A stretch of DNA of 64,000 nucleotides. Source: Saccharomycopsis phalli. Lineage: Eukaryota; Ascomycota; Saccharomycetes; Ascoideales; Saccharomycopsidaceae. Location: the NCBI GenBank assembly GCA_020342235.1, contig CP073212.1, positions 1 through 64,000 on the forward strand. Reading direction: 5' to 3'. This document shows positions 41,351-51,725 of the stretch, one piece after another. Within the stretch, counting starts at the first letter, position 1, and the number at the start of each line of letters is the position of its first letter. The position numbers and the translations under genes are program-made. The notes under the pieces were generated by a model. That model was not told where the DNA came from. It worked only from the letters and a program-made list of their open reading frames with translations, and made no database searches.

Positions 41351-42721
41351 TTAACGCAAGGAAAACAATCCCGGAAACTCGTTCGCTGGAGCTTGCAAAA
41401 CAAGATTCACAATTGCATTGACAATTATTTGGCCCAATCCAGACAAACCACTAGGGGTTAGTAAGTTGGTAGGAACAACTTGCTTCAGACATCCAGATGG
41501 ATTCGGGGCACCACTTAATCTGTTTGTAAGCCAAGTAAACGCGCCTCCGGCTCCTGTAACTGAAGCAGTGATGTGTTCTCCAATCAAATCTTGGTGGTAG
41601 GTAATATCAGCACCATTACCACAAATCTGTTCATACCAGAGATCGGTATCACTGGCAGGAATAATCTCGTCGGCGGCGGAATTATAGAGATATCCAGGAG
41701 CCTTTGGTGTCAAATCTGCCAAAAGTAAATTGGAGTCCAGGATAATAGGTTGGATAGTAGGGTCACTAATCACTGCTGATCCTCGAGGAAACCAGTCGCT
41801 CCATTGTGTGAAGAGATTCTCAGCACCATATACAAGTAAGCACAGCTGTCCTGCTGACCGGAATTGAGCTAACTTGTTCGGATAAACATTGTTATTGATG
41901 AAAGTATTAATCAACGAAAATTCATTACTTAGTCCATTCATTGCTGCAAGAATGAGACCGGCGCTATAAGTTCCCATATTGTATAGCGCGACATGAGTCA
42001 CATTAACCACCACTCCTCCAGCAGCAAAACCAACAAGATTAATATCTGGTGCATATGTTGGTGCCAACGACGCACCCCAGGTGGTAGGTATTGTTCCTCC
42101 AGAGTAACCCCAAAAGGCCACATTGGCGTCCTTATTGATTCCTGTAGTGACTCCATCTGACAATACCGCCTTTATTGAGTTCAAAAGCGCATATCCAGCC
42201 TGGTGGGCAGAGCTAAATGCGGATTTTGGTCCTTCATAGTCTGGGACATTGACATAGTATCCCTCATTCAAAGGAGCCTGGATCAATAACTGCTCAATCT
42301 GTGAGCTAACAATTCCTTCGGGATTAGATCCTAATCTCAAGGCATAAGAAGGAGCACAAATAGATGCTGCTGCATCTTCAGCAGTCTGATACGACATTAA
42401 CTTGCTAGGATCAGCATTTAATGGGATGAATAACGTGGTAACAATAGCATTTGGATTATGGTCGGTGTCTTCTGACCGGACAAGGTACTGGTACACAGAA
42501 TGAATCTTTTCCGGGATAACCACAATACCAAAAGTTTCATTGACTTTTCTGGTCTTCAAAATAGCACCTAATGGTTGACTCTCAAAACCCAGCGGCGCAT
42601 TGTAGAAGTCATCCTCACTTGGAGGTAATGGTAAGCTCCTAGGCTCGAGAACTTGATCAATAACAGGGGCTGTGAAAACCACTGCAAAGAACGATATAAC
42701 GACAAGAATAAGTAATTGCAT
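41351..42721 (-). CDS. Secretory lipase (LIP / CAL-A family)
   Basis: 456 aa from the ATG at 42721 (an upstream GTG frame is ignored). Signal peptide MQLLILVVISFFAVVFTA. Nucleophile S207 in GYSGG, acid D351 in SAADEIIP, base H383 in GEHIT; spacing and motifs match the fungal secretory lipases of the Candida LIP type. Cys122 and the Cys pair at 367 and 411 fit the family disulphides. Hydrolyses extracellular triacylglycerols and esters (family knowledge). Such genes are expanded in CUG-clade yeasts and often subtelomeric. Confidence 0.95.
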   Translation of the reverse strand: MQLLILVVISFFAVVFTAPVIDQVLEPRSLPLPPSEDDFYNAPLGFESQPLGAILKTRKVNETFGIVVIPEKIHSVYQYLVRSEDTDHNPNAIVTTLFIPLNADPSKLMSYQTAEDAAASICAPSYALRLGSNPEGIVSSQIEQLLIQAPLNEGYYVNVPDYEGPKSAFSSAHQAGYALLNSIKAVLSDGVTTGINKDANVAFWGYSGGTIPTTWGASLAPTYAPDINLVGFAAGGVVVNVTHVALYNMGTYSAGLILAAMNGLSNEFSLINTFINNNVYPNKLAQFRSAGQLCLLVYGAENLFTQWSDWFPRGSAVISDPTIQPIILDSNLLLADLTPKAPGYLYNSAADEIIPASDTDLWYEQICGNGADITYHQDLIGEHITASVTGAGGAFTWLTNRLSGAPNPSGCLKQVVPTNLLTPSGLSGLGQIIVNAIVNLVLQAPANEFPGLFSLR

Positions 42722-44304
42722 AATATTTATGGTGTGCACAGTCCTGAAATATTTCTCTATTTATAGGCAACACTTTTTCTCTATAACTTATTTTGCTTCC
42801 CCATAGCTGACTGTACAGCCGCACGTCAAAATGCACATTAACGTGCTCCTCATCTTATTTCTTCTATACTTATAGTCAATTTTAGACGTACTATTGATCC
42901 TGGTCTTGCAAATCATTTGTACTAAAGAGGAAAGAAAGCAACAGAGATCATCAACTTTGAATATAAATAGAAAAGTACCCATGAGGGGGATATTCAAATT
43001 AAGTTCCGTGAGCAACTGGACGCATTAAATTCCCGCTTAGGGTTCCCAGAAGTCGTTTTCAATGCCACTTTGGTACTATTATACAATATCTTCTAGTTGT
43101 GATCTAGTGACGGCAGTCATACTATTTTAGAAGAATGAAATAGAGGATTTCTCACTACAGCGTATTCCACTGGTTAATAAGCATTCCTTCTCCTTTTGGT
43201 ATTATATCCCAATTTTAGTCGCAGAACGAAATTCTTGTAGATATCATGTGTTGCTTACTCCACCGCATGCTAGCTATATTCATTATGCATTAGAAGATAT
43301 CCTTTGGAATTTCTTGGTGTTTCCGTGGTACCCATAGCTGTACTCGTCGTAGTTTGAAATCATCATCGCAATGTAATTATTAAAAGGGCTGCCCAAATTG
43401 TAATTCAAATTGACTTATGGTACATATTCCCCACGATCATCTTTTTAAAATAAAGTTCCGGTACTGTTCGGTTGGGATTTTGAGGATTCGCCCGGATAAG
43501 TCTGGGGTACTGACGGAATTTAACTTTGTTACTGGTGCATATTTTAAAACTCAAGAAAGGCTTCTTAACCTAGGTCAAAGCCCTATATAGAATGAACCTT
43601 GCGGGGTATCCATGGTCTGATAGGATATGTGGATATGCAGTCATAAGCTATAAGCCACCATAATAAAAAATGGCTTGTATCAAGAAATGACATACTAATA
43701 ATTCATTAAGAGAATAAAAGGATCCTATTAGTATCACACTGTGGTGAACTACTAGGCTTTTGTCTTACTCCTCCTACGATTCAGGAAGCAGAACATTCAT
43801 AAATAGAATAAACAGCGAAACTTGGCTTCAATAATATTCATTTTGTTCTTGTCAAATAACCCGATGAATAAATAACAGAAGACTCACTCCTTGGGTAAAG
43901 CTTGTCGCTTTTTTATAGTGATGCTCTAACTCTGGTTAGTCTAAACAGGGCATCAGCTATTACTCTTGATTTATTGAATGACGATTGTATTTTAAATATT
44001 CCTAGAATGCTAAAGTAATGATATTACGTATTATATTGTTGCTTTGCACGTTGAAACAACTGTAACGCACGGAGTAACAATAACTATGAAAGTGCATCTC
44101 ATAAAAGACAGATATGCTATCAAGAAGGAAAACTGTTCATTGTGCCAATCAAGTTTTTATACCACCACTATGCGACTTAATTTCTCGTGAAGTATGAAGA
44201 TATCGATAGGCTAGAACAGTGAGACAAGGAAAATATAGATTATGACATGCGAGAATGATAATATAAAATAATGCCCAATTACCCAAGAGAAGAACTTATT
44301 ATTC
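42722..44304. other. Intergenic, nothing recognised
   Basis: About 1.58 kb between the lipase start and the 3' end of the Rho gene. It is AT-rich, with only short frames and no repeat family recognised. The lipase promoter must be in its left part; an AAATATAAATAG block occurs near 42957-42970. Confidence 0.4.
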
Positions 44305-44943
44305 TTATAGTATGGTGCACATACACTTTGTTTGACCGAGGCCTTTTTCTGGGATCTCTGAGTATGCATGCGTGCCTTTGAGAGATTGTCTTGTAGTGAG
44401 CTCAAAAACTTCAATCACTCCTTGGCCGGTCTTTGCAGAACATTCTGCGTAACCCTTTGCGCCAGTTCTTTGTGTAAGAGCATACCCTTCAGAAAATGAA
44501 ACTGGGTGCTGCGACAGTTTTTGCAACTCCTCAATGGTGCTAGGGTCATCTCTCAAGTCACACTTGCATGCAACCAATACAAATGACACTCCTGGGCAGT
44601 AGAGGAGTACTTCAGGTACCCATTTCTCGCTGATATTCTCCAAGGACTCAGGCAAGTCCACTGAGAAGCACACCATGACTACATCGGTATCTGGATAAGA
44701 CAAATGCCGTAGTCTATCGTAATCTTCTTGCCCAGCTGTATCCCAGAGTGCCAAATTCACATTTATACCATCTATTTCTACCTGGGCAACATGGCTTTCA
44801 AACACAGTCGGTATGTAATCAACTGGAAAAATCCCCTTGGTGAACACAGTTAATAAGCATGTTTTCCCCGAAGCACCGTCTCCCACAATAACCAACTTTT
44901 TATTAAGTATCTTCTGATTACGTACTATATCATCGTACACCAT
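44305..44943 (-). CDS. Rho-family small GTPase
   Basis: 212 aa. P-loop GDGASGKT (21-28), effector region IPTVFES (44-50), switch [14 protein letters not shown] (68-79), CKCDL in place of the NKxD/TKxD box (127-131), ECSAKTG (167-173), and a C-terminal CaaX box CTIL, whose Leu predicts geranylgeranylation. A 14-residue extension precedes the first strand. It most resembles Rho1/Rho2-type proteins but has unusual residues in the base-binding box and a divergent C-terminus. It is a family member rather than an obvious orthologue of the essential RHO1. Likely a membrane-bound switch in polarity or wall signalling. Confidence 0.9.
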   Translation of the reverse strand: MVYDDIVRNQKILNKKLVIVGDGASGKTCLLTVFTKGIFPVDYIPTVFESHVAQVEIDGINVNLALWDTAGQEDYDRLRHLSYPDTDVVMVCFSVDLPESLENISEKWVPEVLLYCPGVSFVLVACKCDLRDDPSTIEELQKLSQHPVSFSEGYALTQRTGAKGYAECSAKTGQGVIEVFELTTRQSLKGTHAYSEIPEKGLGQTKCMCTIL

Positions 44944-45829
44944 TCTTAAAGGATACTACTGTACACCGTTGTAAATTTTTATGTTGCCCACCCCTAATGC
45001 GCCCTATGCAGGTGTATGGACCCCGTGTAATCCCAGGTAACTCGGTTCCACGGTCTGCAGTCACTTGCAATAAGACCAGGATAATTGGATACTCAGAAAT
45101 AGATGCCAAGGAGTAGGTAATGAGATGTGAGTTGCAGGTGAATAATAAGGTGTAAGTAGTAAATGAACTTGCAGAGTGTCTGATTTATGATAGTATCTCC
45201 GCAAATGGCTTAGTGCATATCCATCCCAATGGAACGACAAAATAGTGCTACCCTGATTTATCAATATTTTACCTACCGACATGATACTTCAATATTGGAA
45301 TTGAGCTCCCGGAATGTACATAGGAATCACCAATACTGGATTTTAATATTACCATTTCGGTTTGTGGGGCCCCCTATAGTTGCCCCTCATCTGGGAAGAT
45401 GAATACCCGTTTCCAATTGGACAATATATAGGCTAATCGGATAATCAATGTGCTGCTCCGAGATTAGGTGGGTTAATTAGTAACTTCAATGAGCAAGTGC
45501 CAGTCGTGCCTATTTTCTAATAATTATAGCAGTGCTGAAGAATACACAAGTCTCTAGTTATATTCTCCAACATTTCACCTCTTAATTGTCTTGGGCGACA
45601 ATCTAATTTTGGACCGAAAAAAAAGTACAGTGGTGTGTGGGTAAATTGACAATGGTCGGACCAAAAGAAATAAGGGGTAAAAAATCAATATCCCCCGCAC
45701 CTCGACTTAAGCCGCAGTTTAAGAGGAACCCTTGGTTCAGGAACCATCATGGATCCAGGGCATTAATGCTATACATATAGCCGTTACTTGAATTGTATCA
45801 ATAAGGATTGAACCAGTTTATATGAAAGT
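44944..45829. other. Intergenic, nothing recognised
   Basis: About 890 bp upstream of the Rho gene. No gene or repeat was recognised; one short minus-strand frame (45061-45282) has no supporting features. Confidence 0.4.
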
Positions 45830-45905
45830 TAAAAATATAGTATCAATCTCCCTTGGGAGCATAGTATAGCTATAGAACTAAAATAATTAGAAGGACTATT
45901 ATTAT
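45830..45905 (+). mobile_element. LINE-A 3'-end scrap
   Basis: ATCTCCCTTGGGAGCATAGT and the following ATAGCTATAG plus an ATT-rich tail match the last ~60 bp of LINE-A (9015-9077). Only the extreme 3' end is present. Confidence 0.65.
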
Positions 45906-45949
45906 TAGCCTTACCGTCATACTACCCTAAACCGGTAATTATTTTGGCC

Positions 45950-46160
45950 ATTCCCGGTTTCCACGAAAAGCACATTGCTCATCCAATTTCCCTACTACCA
46001 CACTCTCACCAACACTAGCAGGAATCTTATCTCTGTGAGCAGAATTTTGTTCTGCTACATAAATAGTGGTGTCGTCGTCGGTCGTAGAGGGAGAGCTCTC
46101 AATTTCCCCTGAGACCCTAGTATAGCTATAGCTTTAATTAATATTACTATTGTTTATGAG
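45950..46160 (+). mobile_element. LINE-A 3' UTR relic
   Basis: Diverged from 8885-9077 but collinear: a CATTGCTCATCCAAT block, TTATCTCTGTGAGCAGA, and CCCCTGAGACCCTAGTATAG, ending in an AT-rich tail. It is severely 5'-truncated and older than the copy at 53521. Confidence 0.65.
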
Positions 46161-46165
46161 AATTT

Positions 46166-46433
46166 TGCATTGATCCGTGTAGATAGTGCAGCAATGCACA
46201 GCGGCTTATGGCTACAATAATATATACTAGATAATGAAGGCTGGATTTAGAGCTCCATAATAGATAAAAGGGCTGAAACTTATACCGAATAGACTTCTGG
46301 AAATTTTCAATGCTGCTCTGTTCTTTTTTGGGAAAAAGCATACCTGGAATTAAGCAAGGGAGGGTATACAGTCTGGATACAAAATTTTGATACGACAAAG
46401 CGCAGGTAGTCGGCGAAACAAGATCTAGATAGA

Positions 46434-46464
<31 letters not shown>

Positions 46465-46848
46465 ACTTACAGCTCTGTTAACTGGGATTGACTATTTTTA
46501 TTCTTCCGACTTAGCTACTCATTAATTGTAGTTTTAAACCGCTTTGGCTGCCAGAAATCGTGATGATAATTAGAAGGTGTTTGGTAAGCAAGCAATATGA
46601 AAGGAATAGAATTCAAGTATAAGCACCGTAGAATACAATACGGTATTCATCTTTTAGTGGAAAATTTCATTATAATTCATTTGTACATTCTTTTTTAAAC
46701 TGTGAAGTCTAATTAGTGGCTTTGGTTAAAGCCGAAATATAGAATCTTGGCCAATTACGGCCGTTAGTACTATTTGGTTTACTGAAACAGTGTCATTTCC
46801 TAAACCCAATGAAGGTAGACTGAGAAGAAAATGGTCAATTATACATTA
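46166..46848. other. Intergenic with an ATAA microsatellite
   Basis: Contains about eight tandem ATAA units at 46433-46465. No gene was recognised in the remainder. Confidence 0.5.
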
Positions 46849-47480
46849 TTAATCAAACTCCAGGCCGTTTTTACCGAGATCGCCCTTGAAGTTGGGGCTA
46901 CAGGAAGGACCAGTCACACAACTGTTGCCAGAACACGAAGTATTCTCAAGGTGTTGATTTTGCAAGACAACAAAGTGTAAAGCATCACATATTCCATAAT
47001 TCCGAGACATTTTTTAATGAACACAAGCAAAAACTCACTGCATGGTGTGTTGTAGCGTAGTTCGAATCCGTGATACACTTCGAGGTCGGCAATGTGAATA
47101 CCGATCATGAATAGATACGATATTTGGACTTGGGCGATCCCCCAATACGCATCTGTCGGGCGAATTTCACCTACAGACATTCACAATATGCAACCGGGAC
47201 GTATACCGGAGAGCAAATAATGTTCCTAGGACGCCTCGACAACGAATATGATACGAATTTATTTCCAATGTGAATGGTTTTGCTCAAGCAAAATGAATAT
47301 ATTAAATTGCCCTCTGTTTTCGCTCGCAGTCAAAATGCAGATGAGGGCGGGGTGCATTAGCCTAGTTCCGGGAAGGCAATTCCGATAACTAAGGTTGAGC
47401 ATTAAAGACCACATTACTGTCGGTAATGCACTTACCGATTGTTTGACGCCACCTTCGCCCAAATAGTATGAGCCAACTGG
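46849..47480 (-). pseudogene. Probable decayed gene for a cysteine-rich protein, family unknown
   Basis: The end of the region (46849-47010) is open for 53 codons starting MSRNYGICDALHF. It contains a C-x4-C-x5-C cluster, Gly/Ser-rich spacers and a TAA stop, which is too protein-like for noise. Further upstream on the same strand the motif KCITDSN occurs twice in translation, near 47061-47081 and 47418-47435, suggesting a repeated domain. Coding signal is scattered over different frames, so the gene is broken or multi-exon. I do not recognise the family. Confidence 0.35.
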
Positions 47481-47859
47481 ATATGTTACAATGCTATGTG
47501 TTGCTTAAAACTATGTTAAAGTCTTTGTATTTGATCAATCTCTCAGATACTGGAAAGACTGCCAAGATGTTTGCCAAGAACTCCCCGAGGTAGAATAATT
47601 TGCCAAGAATTTGGGATTCCCCTGACTAAGGACTAGTAGCATTCCCCACCCCCACCAGTGAAAGTATAGCGTTGTAATTTTGAGTGTATGGCACCATAGT
47701 TTTCTCACTATGCAAACCCCACTGCCATGGAGCAATCTAAAAGTGGATGCCTGGTGGAGTGCATGATTTTTTGTGGAGAGTGCATGAGACCGAAGATGGA
47801 TTCTATCGACTATAAAATCCTCAACAAACCGCCATTATTTTTTATCATCAAACAATCAA
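47481..47859 (+). promoter_or_regulatory. Promoter of the alginate-lyase-like gene
   Basis: TATAAAA at 47811-47817, 43 bp before the ATG. Upstream, two close copies of GTGGAG(A)GTGCATGA (47754-47786) form a direct repeat that could be a regulator site. A C-rich CCCCACCCCCACC block lies at about 47645-47657 and could bind a Mig1/Adr1-like factor. These assignments rest on motif form alone. Confidence 0.45.
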
Positions 47860-49143
47860 ATGCAATTAAAACAATTACTTGCTACTGCTTTCTTTGCTGG
47901 CTCTGTTGTATCACATCCTGTGAAGGATATTGCCATTCCTCCTGTTGTTTTCACCTTGAACGGTGAGGAAATTGCCCACACCAAGAAACTTGTCATCAAG
48001 GGCAAGATTGGCAAGTCCATTCTTGCTCCAATGTACACTCAGTTGATCCAAGACGCTGATACTGCATTGACCCATCCTGTTGACACTGTTGTCAACAAGA
48101 CTTTGCTTCCTACAAACGGAACCAAGCACGACTACTTCAGTCTTGCACCATACTGGTGGCCAAATCCAAAAACATCTGATGGACTTCCATTTATTCAGAG
48201 AGACGGGCAAATCAACCCAGCCTCCAAGGACAACCGTACTGATGGTACTCGTTTTGCCAACTTCTTATTGGACCTTGACGCCTTGACAGTTGCTTACTAC
48301 CTTAGTGGTGAACAAAAGTATGCCGACTACGCTGGTGTGTTGATCAAGGCCTGGTTTTTGAACCCAGAAACCTTGATGAACCCAAACTTGCAATTCGCTC
48401 AGGCTATCCCAGGTGTCACCTCAGGTAGAGGTATCGGTGTTCTTGACACCAGAAACCTCAACTATGTTACTGACGGAATTGGATTGCTTGCTGGATCCGG
48501 TGTTCTCAGTAACGATGATATTGCTGGCCTCAAGACCTGGTTCACCACTTACTTGGAGTGGCTCCAAACTAGTGCAAATGGTAAGGATGAGTCCTCGCAA
48601 ACCAACAACCATGGTACCTGGTACATTTCTCAAGTGACAAACATTGCTCTTTTCCTTGGTCAGAACGACGTTGCCAAGAAATGGGTTCAGTTTGCCATTG
48701 ACACCAGATTAAAGCCTCAATTCAACTCTTCCGGTGCCCAACACTTTGAATTGGCCAGAACCAGACCATTCCACTACAGTGTTTTCAACCTTGTTCCTAC
48801 TGTTCGCTTGGCATATTACGGAAGCCAAGTCGGTATTGACTTGTGGAACTGGAACCCATTCAACACCAAACTGCCTTTGATCTTGACTGCCTTTGACTTC
48901 TTGGCACCAGCTATCATCAACCCATCCACTTGGAAGTTGCCAGATTTGACTGGTGTTGAGTATGGAACCTCTTTCCCAGGCGACAGTCTCCCAGACGCAA
49001 TTACACAAGCTGTGTTCCACTATGGTATCAAAGATCAACAATTGTTGGATTCTTTCAATGCCGACTTGAAGGGAGCTCCAAACGCCAACTCTTTCCTCAA
49101 GTGGCCAATCAAGGAGCTTATTAAGAACCCATCAAAGTTGTGA
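47860..49143 (+). CDS. Secreted alginate-lyase-domain protein (PL5-like)
   Basis: 427 aa with signal peptide MQLKQLLATAFFAGSVVS. The alginate_lyase fold signature is clear: YFSLAPYWWPNP (about 86-97), NNHGTWY with N250 and H251 as candidate catalytic pair, then ELARTRPFHYSVFNL with R300/R302 and Y306, matching the Asn-His...Arg...Tyr set of PL5 enzymes. Predicted to cleave a uronate-type polysaccharide outside the cell; the true substrate in a yeast is unknown. Codon use is strongly biased (TTG, CCA, GGT), implying high expression. The family is mostly bacterial, with scattered fungal members, so ancient horizontal transfer is possible. Confidence 0.88.
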   Translation: MQLKQLLATAFFAGSVVSHPVKDIAIPPVVFTLNGEEIAHTKKLVIKGKIGKSILAPMYTQLIQDADTALTHPVDTVVNKTLLPTNGTKHDYFSLAPYWWPNPKTSDGLPFIQRDGQINPASKDNRTDGTRFANFLLDLDALTVAYYLSGEQKYADYAGVLIKAWFLNPETLMNPNLQFAQAIPGVTSGRGIGVLDTRNLNYVTDGIGLLAGSGVLSNDDIAGLKTWFTTYLEWLQTSANGKDESSQTNNHGTWYISQVTNIALFLGQNDVAKKWVQFAIDTRLKPQFNSSGAQHFELARTRPFHYSVFNLVPTVRLAYYGSQVGIDLWNWNPFNTKLPLILTAFDFLAPAIINPSTWKLPDLTGVEYGTSFPGDSLPDAITQAVFHYGIKDQQLLDSFNADLKGAPNANSFLKWPIKELIKNPSKL

Positions 49144-49544
49144 TTCCGCTATACCCGAAGCATAGATTTCTTGCTTTTCTTTTTTTCTTTCAATAAAATA
49201 TATATGGTAATAATGTCTATTACAATTCCTTGTAGTAAATGTACTTGTGAAAATGATTCTGATTATTTCAATAACAGTCAATGTTAGATTAAGCATGTAG
49301 TGAAACCAATTAAAGATCATGTTACTAAAGACGTAGCTTATAGGACAATCAATGTTATATCTGCATTACTAACGTAATGCAAGAATATCTATAAAACCTG
49401 TTACTGTTGTCCCATTTAGTCTAAAAATATTTTTGCTCTGGCTAGAAAAGAGAGACAAGCTCCATCAAAATCCCTAGAGATTAACAAATCTACAAATTAT
49501 ATTACATAAGCGCTTACTCGTACAGCTCGAAAGTATCTAACAAT
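49144..49544. other. Intergenic, 3' region of the lyase gene
   Basis: A T-rich tract (CTTTTCTTTTTTTCTTT) and AATAAAATATATATGG just after the stop look like 3'-end signals. The rest is AT-rich, without a recognised gene. Confidence 0.5.
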
Positions 49545-50110
49545 GATAACAATGATAACAATATTTATTTTTGTATTTAGCTATATATTGTCTCTGAAAT
49601 TACGGTTATTTGACGAATATGTTTTTACTCAGGAAATCCTGAGACAGCATTGCCGTTGAAGGAAACCCTTTGTCAGCCCTCATTCAGCTGGTTGGGATTA
49701 AAATCTTCGGTGTGAGCGGTTGTATTGCTGATACATAGTGCGTGTTGCATATTCCATTAATGAAATCTAGTACTTCACCAATGTGTGATAGAATTCGGGC
49801 TCCTAGGATCTCTGGGAATCTGAAGTCGTGTATTATTGAAGGAGAGGGTGTCCCACATCTTTTGTATTTTGGGTTTTCATTACCAAATAATTTGAGTAAC
49901 AAGTCATCCATGAGGACTATGCCACTGATTAATTGTGATATTGGATTGAGACTTGTCTTGGGGCCTGCAAGAGTCTCCGTGCACCTTGATCGACATGGCG
50001 CTGGTTTTGCGTGCGTTCCTAAAGTGGTTGGGAAGCAAGTCATTATGGGAGATGATATTTTCTTGCTGCTCTTTAGTTGCCTTTTCTGAGGCTATTTCTT
50101 TGAGCATCTG
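49545..50110 (-). mobile_element. LINE relic, lineage B, 5'-truncated
   Basis: The minus strand carries tail, 3' UTR and the ORF2 C-terminal part (YKRCGTPSPSIIHDF, ILGARILSHI), collinear with 20400-21190 but diverged and shifted in frame. It is older than the copies at 9078 and 16129. Confidence 0.8.
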
Positions 50111-50219
50111 GGTGCGGGATTATTGTGATTCCTGTATTTGTGGTATTAAGTGAATTAATCAAGATCATTGTATCTACCTTCTGGGGTATGCTTTTAAGGC
50201 GCATAGTCTATTATTGGTT

Positions 50220-50373
50220 TATTGAATATCTCAGAGATTAAGGAGATTTTCCTGCTGGGAATCTCATGAGTTAATAAGATCGCCGGTACAAAATCTGAAG
50301 TCAAGGATAGCTCAATGTATACTCGAGAAAAAGTAGAGATGGAAGCCATAAGGAAGAATGTTAGATTACGACA
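50220..50373 (+). mobile_element. LTR relic, family 1 (type A)
   Basis: Contains AGATTAAGGAGAT-type repeats, a GATCGCCGGTAC block and the terminal ATGGAAGCCATAAGG...TTAGATTACGACA. The left boundary is worn. Confidence 0.7.
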
Positions 50374-50839
50374 TTTGTTGCCCTATTGAATTCAGTAGCT
50401 CCGTACACTACTGGAGGCTGCATGGAACAGATTATCGGACAGAACATGCAGCTATCTTTAGTTTAATATTCCATTGATTAACTCAAAGTCTCTACCCAGA
50501 TCATGCGAATTTAGCAAGGGATAATTTAACCAGTATATATGAGGAAACTTTGAAAGACAGTAAATATTTTGCTACTTACAGATTACTCAAAAAAATTAAT
50601 TTCACTGATGCCTTGTTCATATCCATTATTTCCAGGGCATCGTGGATGTTATACGGCTTCTGATTAATGGAATGTATTTAGGATGTAAATCGTGCATCTG
50701 AGACGGAATAAAATTTTTAATAAGAATATAAATTCAATCTGTAGAAACTATTGCATAATACCGAGTATAATTATTAATTATTTGCAGATGCTATATGTAA
50801 TATCTTGTTGATGTATTAAAGTAATTTTGAATGTTGGTG
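50374..50839. other. Intergenic, nothing recognised
   Basis: AT-rich, without a gene or known repeat. It ends where the ~2.2-kb tandem duplication begins. Confidence 0.4.
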
Positions 50840-51085
50840 TAGATTCTATGCGTTCATGTGATTACCTTGTGCAATCCCAATAAACTTTGGACGATCTTGA
50901 TATGGTTTTGAAAATCGTAACGGAATTTGACAAGTTGATTTTAACTAATCGATTTTAGCCCTTTAGTTGAACAAACACATACATTTACTGAGAACATTCT
51001 GCATCTGTTGCAAACCTTTGTAATTTATATGTAGCCGTCCTGATCCCGTGATTTTCTTAGGAACTAATTAGGGCACATGCATATT

Positions 51086-51337
51086 TCAAAAATGTTTTTC
51101 TTGTGCCTGTACGACAACCATCGGTTCTCCACAATCAATCACGATAAGTGAAACTGTGACAATACTTGTTTTTACTCCATATTTGTTTTTGGCGTCTTCA
51201 TCGTGAAGTATAGCGCCTATTATCTCCATCAAACACCTGCAATTCAAGAAATGGAAAAATCCATGCAGAATGATGATATCAGATGACTGTGTGCCTTCGC
51301 CAGTTGTTTGAGGATCTACAATACATTTCTTATCCAT
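51086..51337 (-). CDS. Small ORF conserved between duplicates, function unknown
   Basis: 83 aa: MDKKCIVDPQTTGEG, then IILHGFFHFLNCRCLMEII, then DAKNKYGVKTSIVTVS. The same frame is open in unit 2 at about 54923-55230, with mostly conservative changes (I/V, D/N), but there the start codon region differs. No signal peptide and no known family. It may be a short gene, the last exon of one, or a by-product of conserved upstream DNA of the gene at 51726. Confidence 0.35.
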   Translation of the reverse strand: MDKKCIVDPQTTGEGTQSSDIIILHGFFHFLNCRCLMEIIGAILHDEDAKNKYGVKTSIVTVSLIVIDCGEPMVVVQAQEKHF

Positions 51338-51725
51338 AGATTGGTGATTTAGTGTTTTTTAAAATCTATTTATAGTTGATAAATTACTAGCGAAGTTTCC
51401 AAACTACTGACGCAATTCCTTGTTCAAATTACTGTTAGTAAGAGGATTACCAACAATGAGCCTTGCAGTATTTCTTGACTATTAACTTGGCTATTAACTT
51501 GGCTGAAATAGAGCCACTAATCTTAAAAAAAGCCATAGATCTGAAACGCATACTTAATACTTATGTCGCTGTTGTGTCCGCATGGTTCGATGAAAGGCCA
51601 CAGCCTAAGAGAAAATGCAAACTTATGCACATATATCAGGGACATACTATCTCAAGAACCGCCCTATGGATCTCAAATATTATAAAAGCATATATAATTC
51701 ACCATTAAGATTCATCCTTGGCATC

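Noticed and set aside
45061-45282. 73-codon minus-strand frame upstream of the Rho gene
   Set aside because: No domain, signal or conservation evidence; within the range expected by chance.
47052-47075. Possible tRNA B-box (GTTCGAATCC)
   Set aside because: No A-box at the right distance and no acceptor or T-stem pairing around it.
51615-51725. Upstream start for the secreted protein, adding 37 residues
   Set aside because: The added part overlaps TATA-like promoter DNA and would bury the signal peptide; the same applies to copy 2 at 55462.
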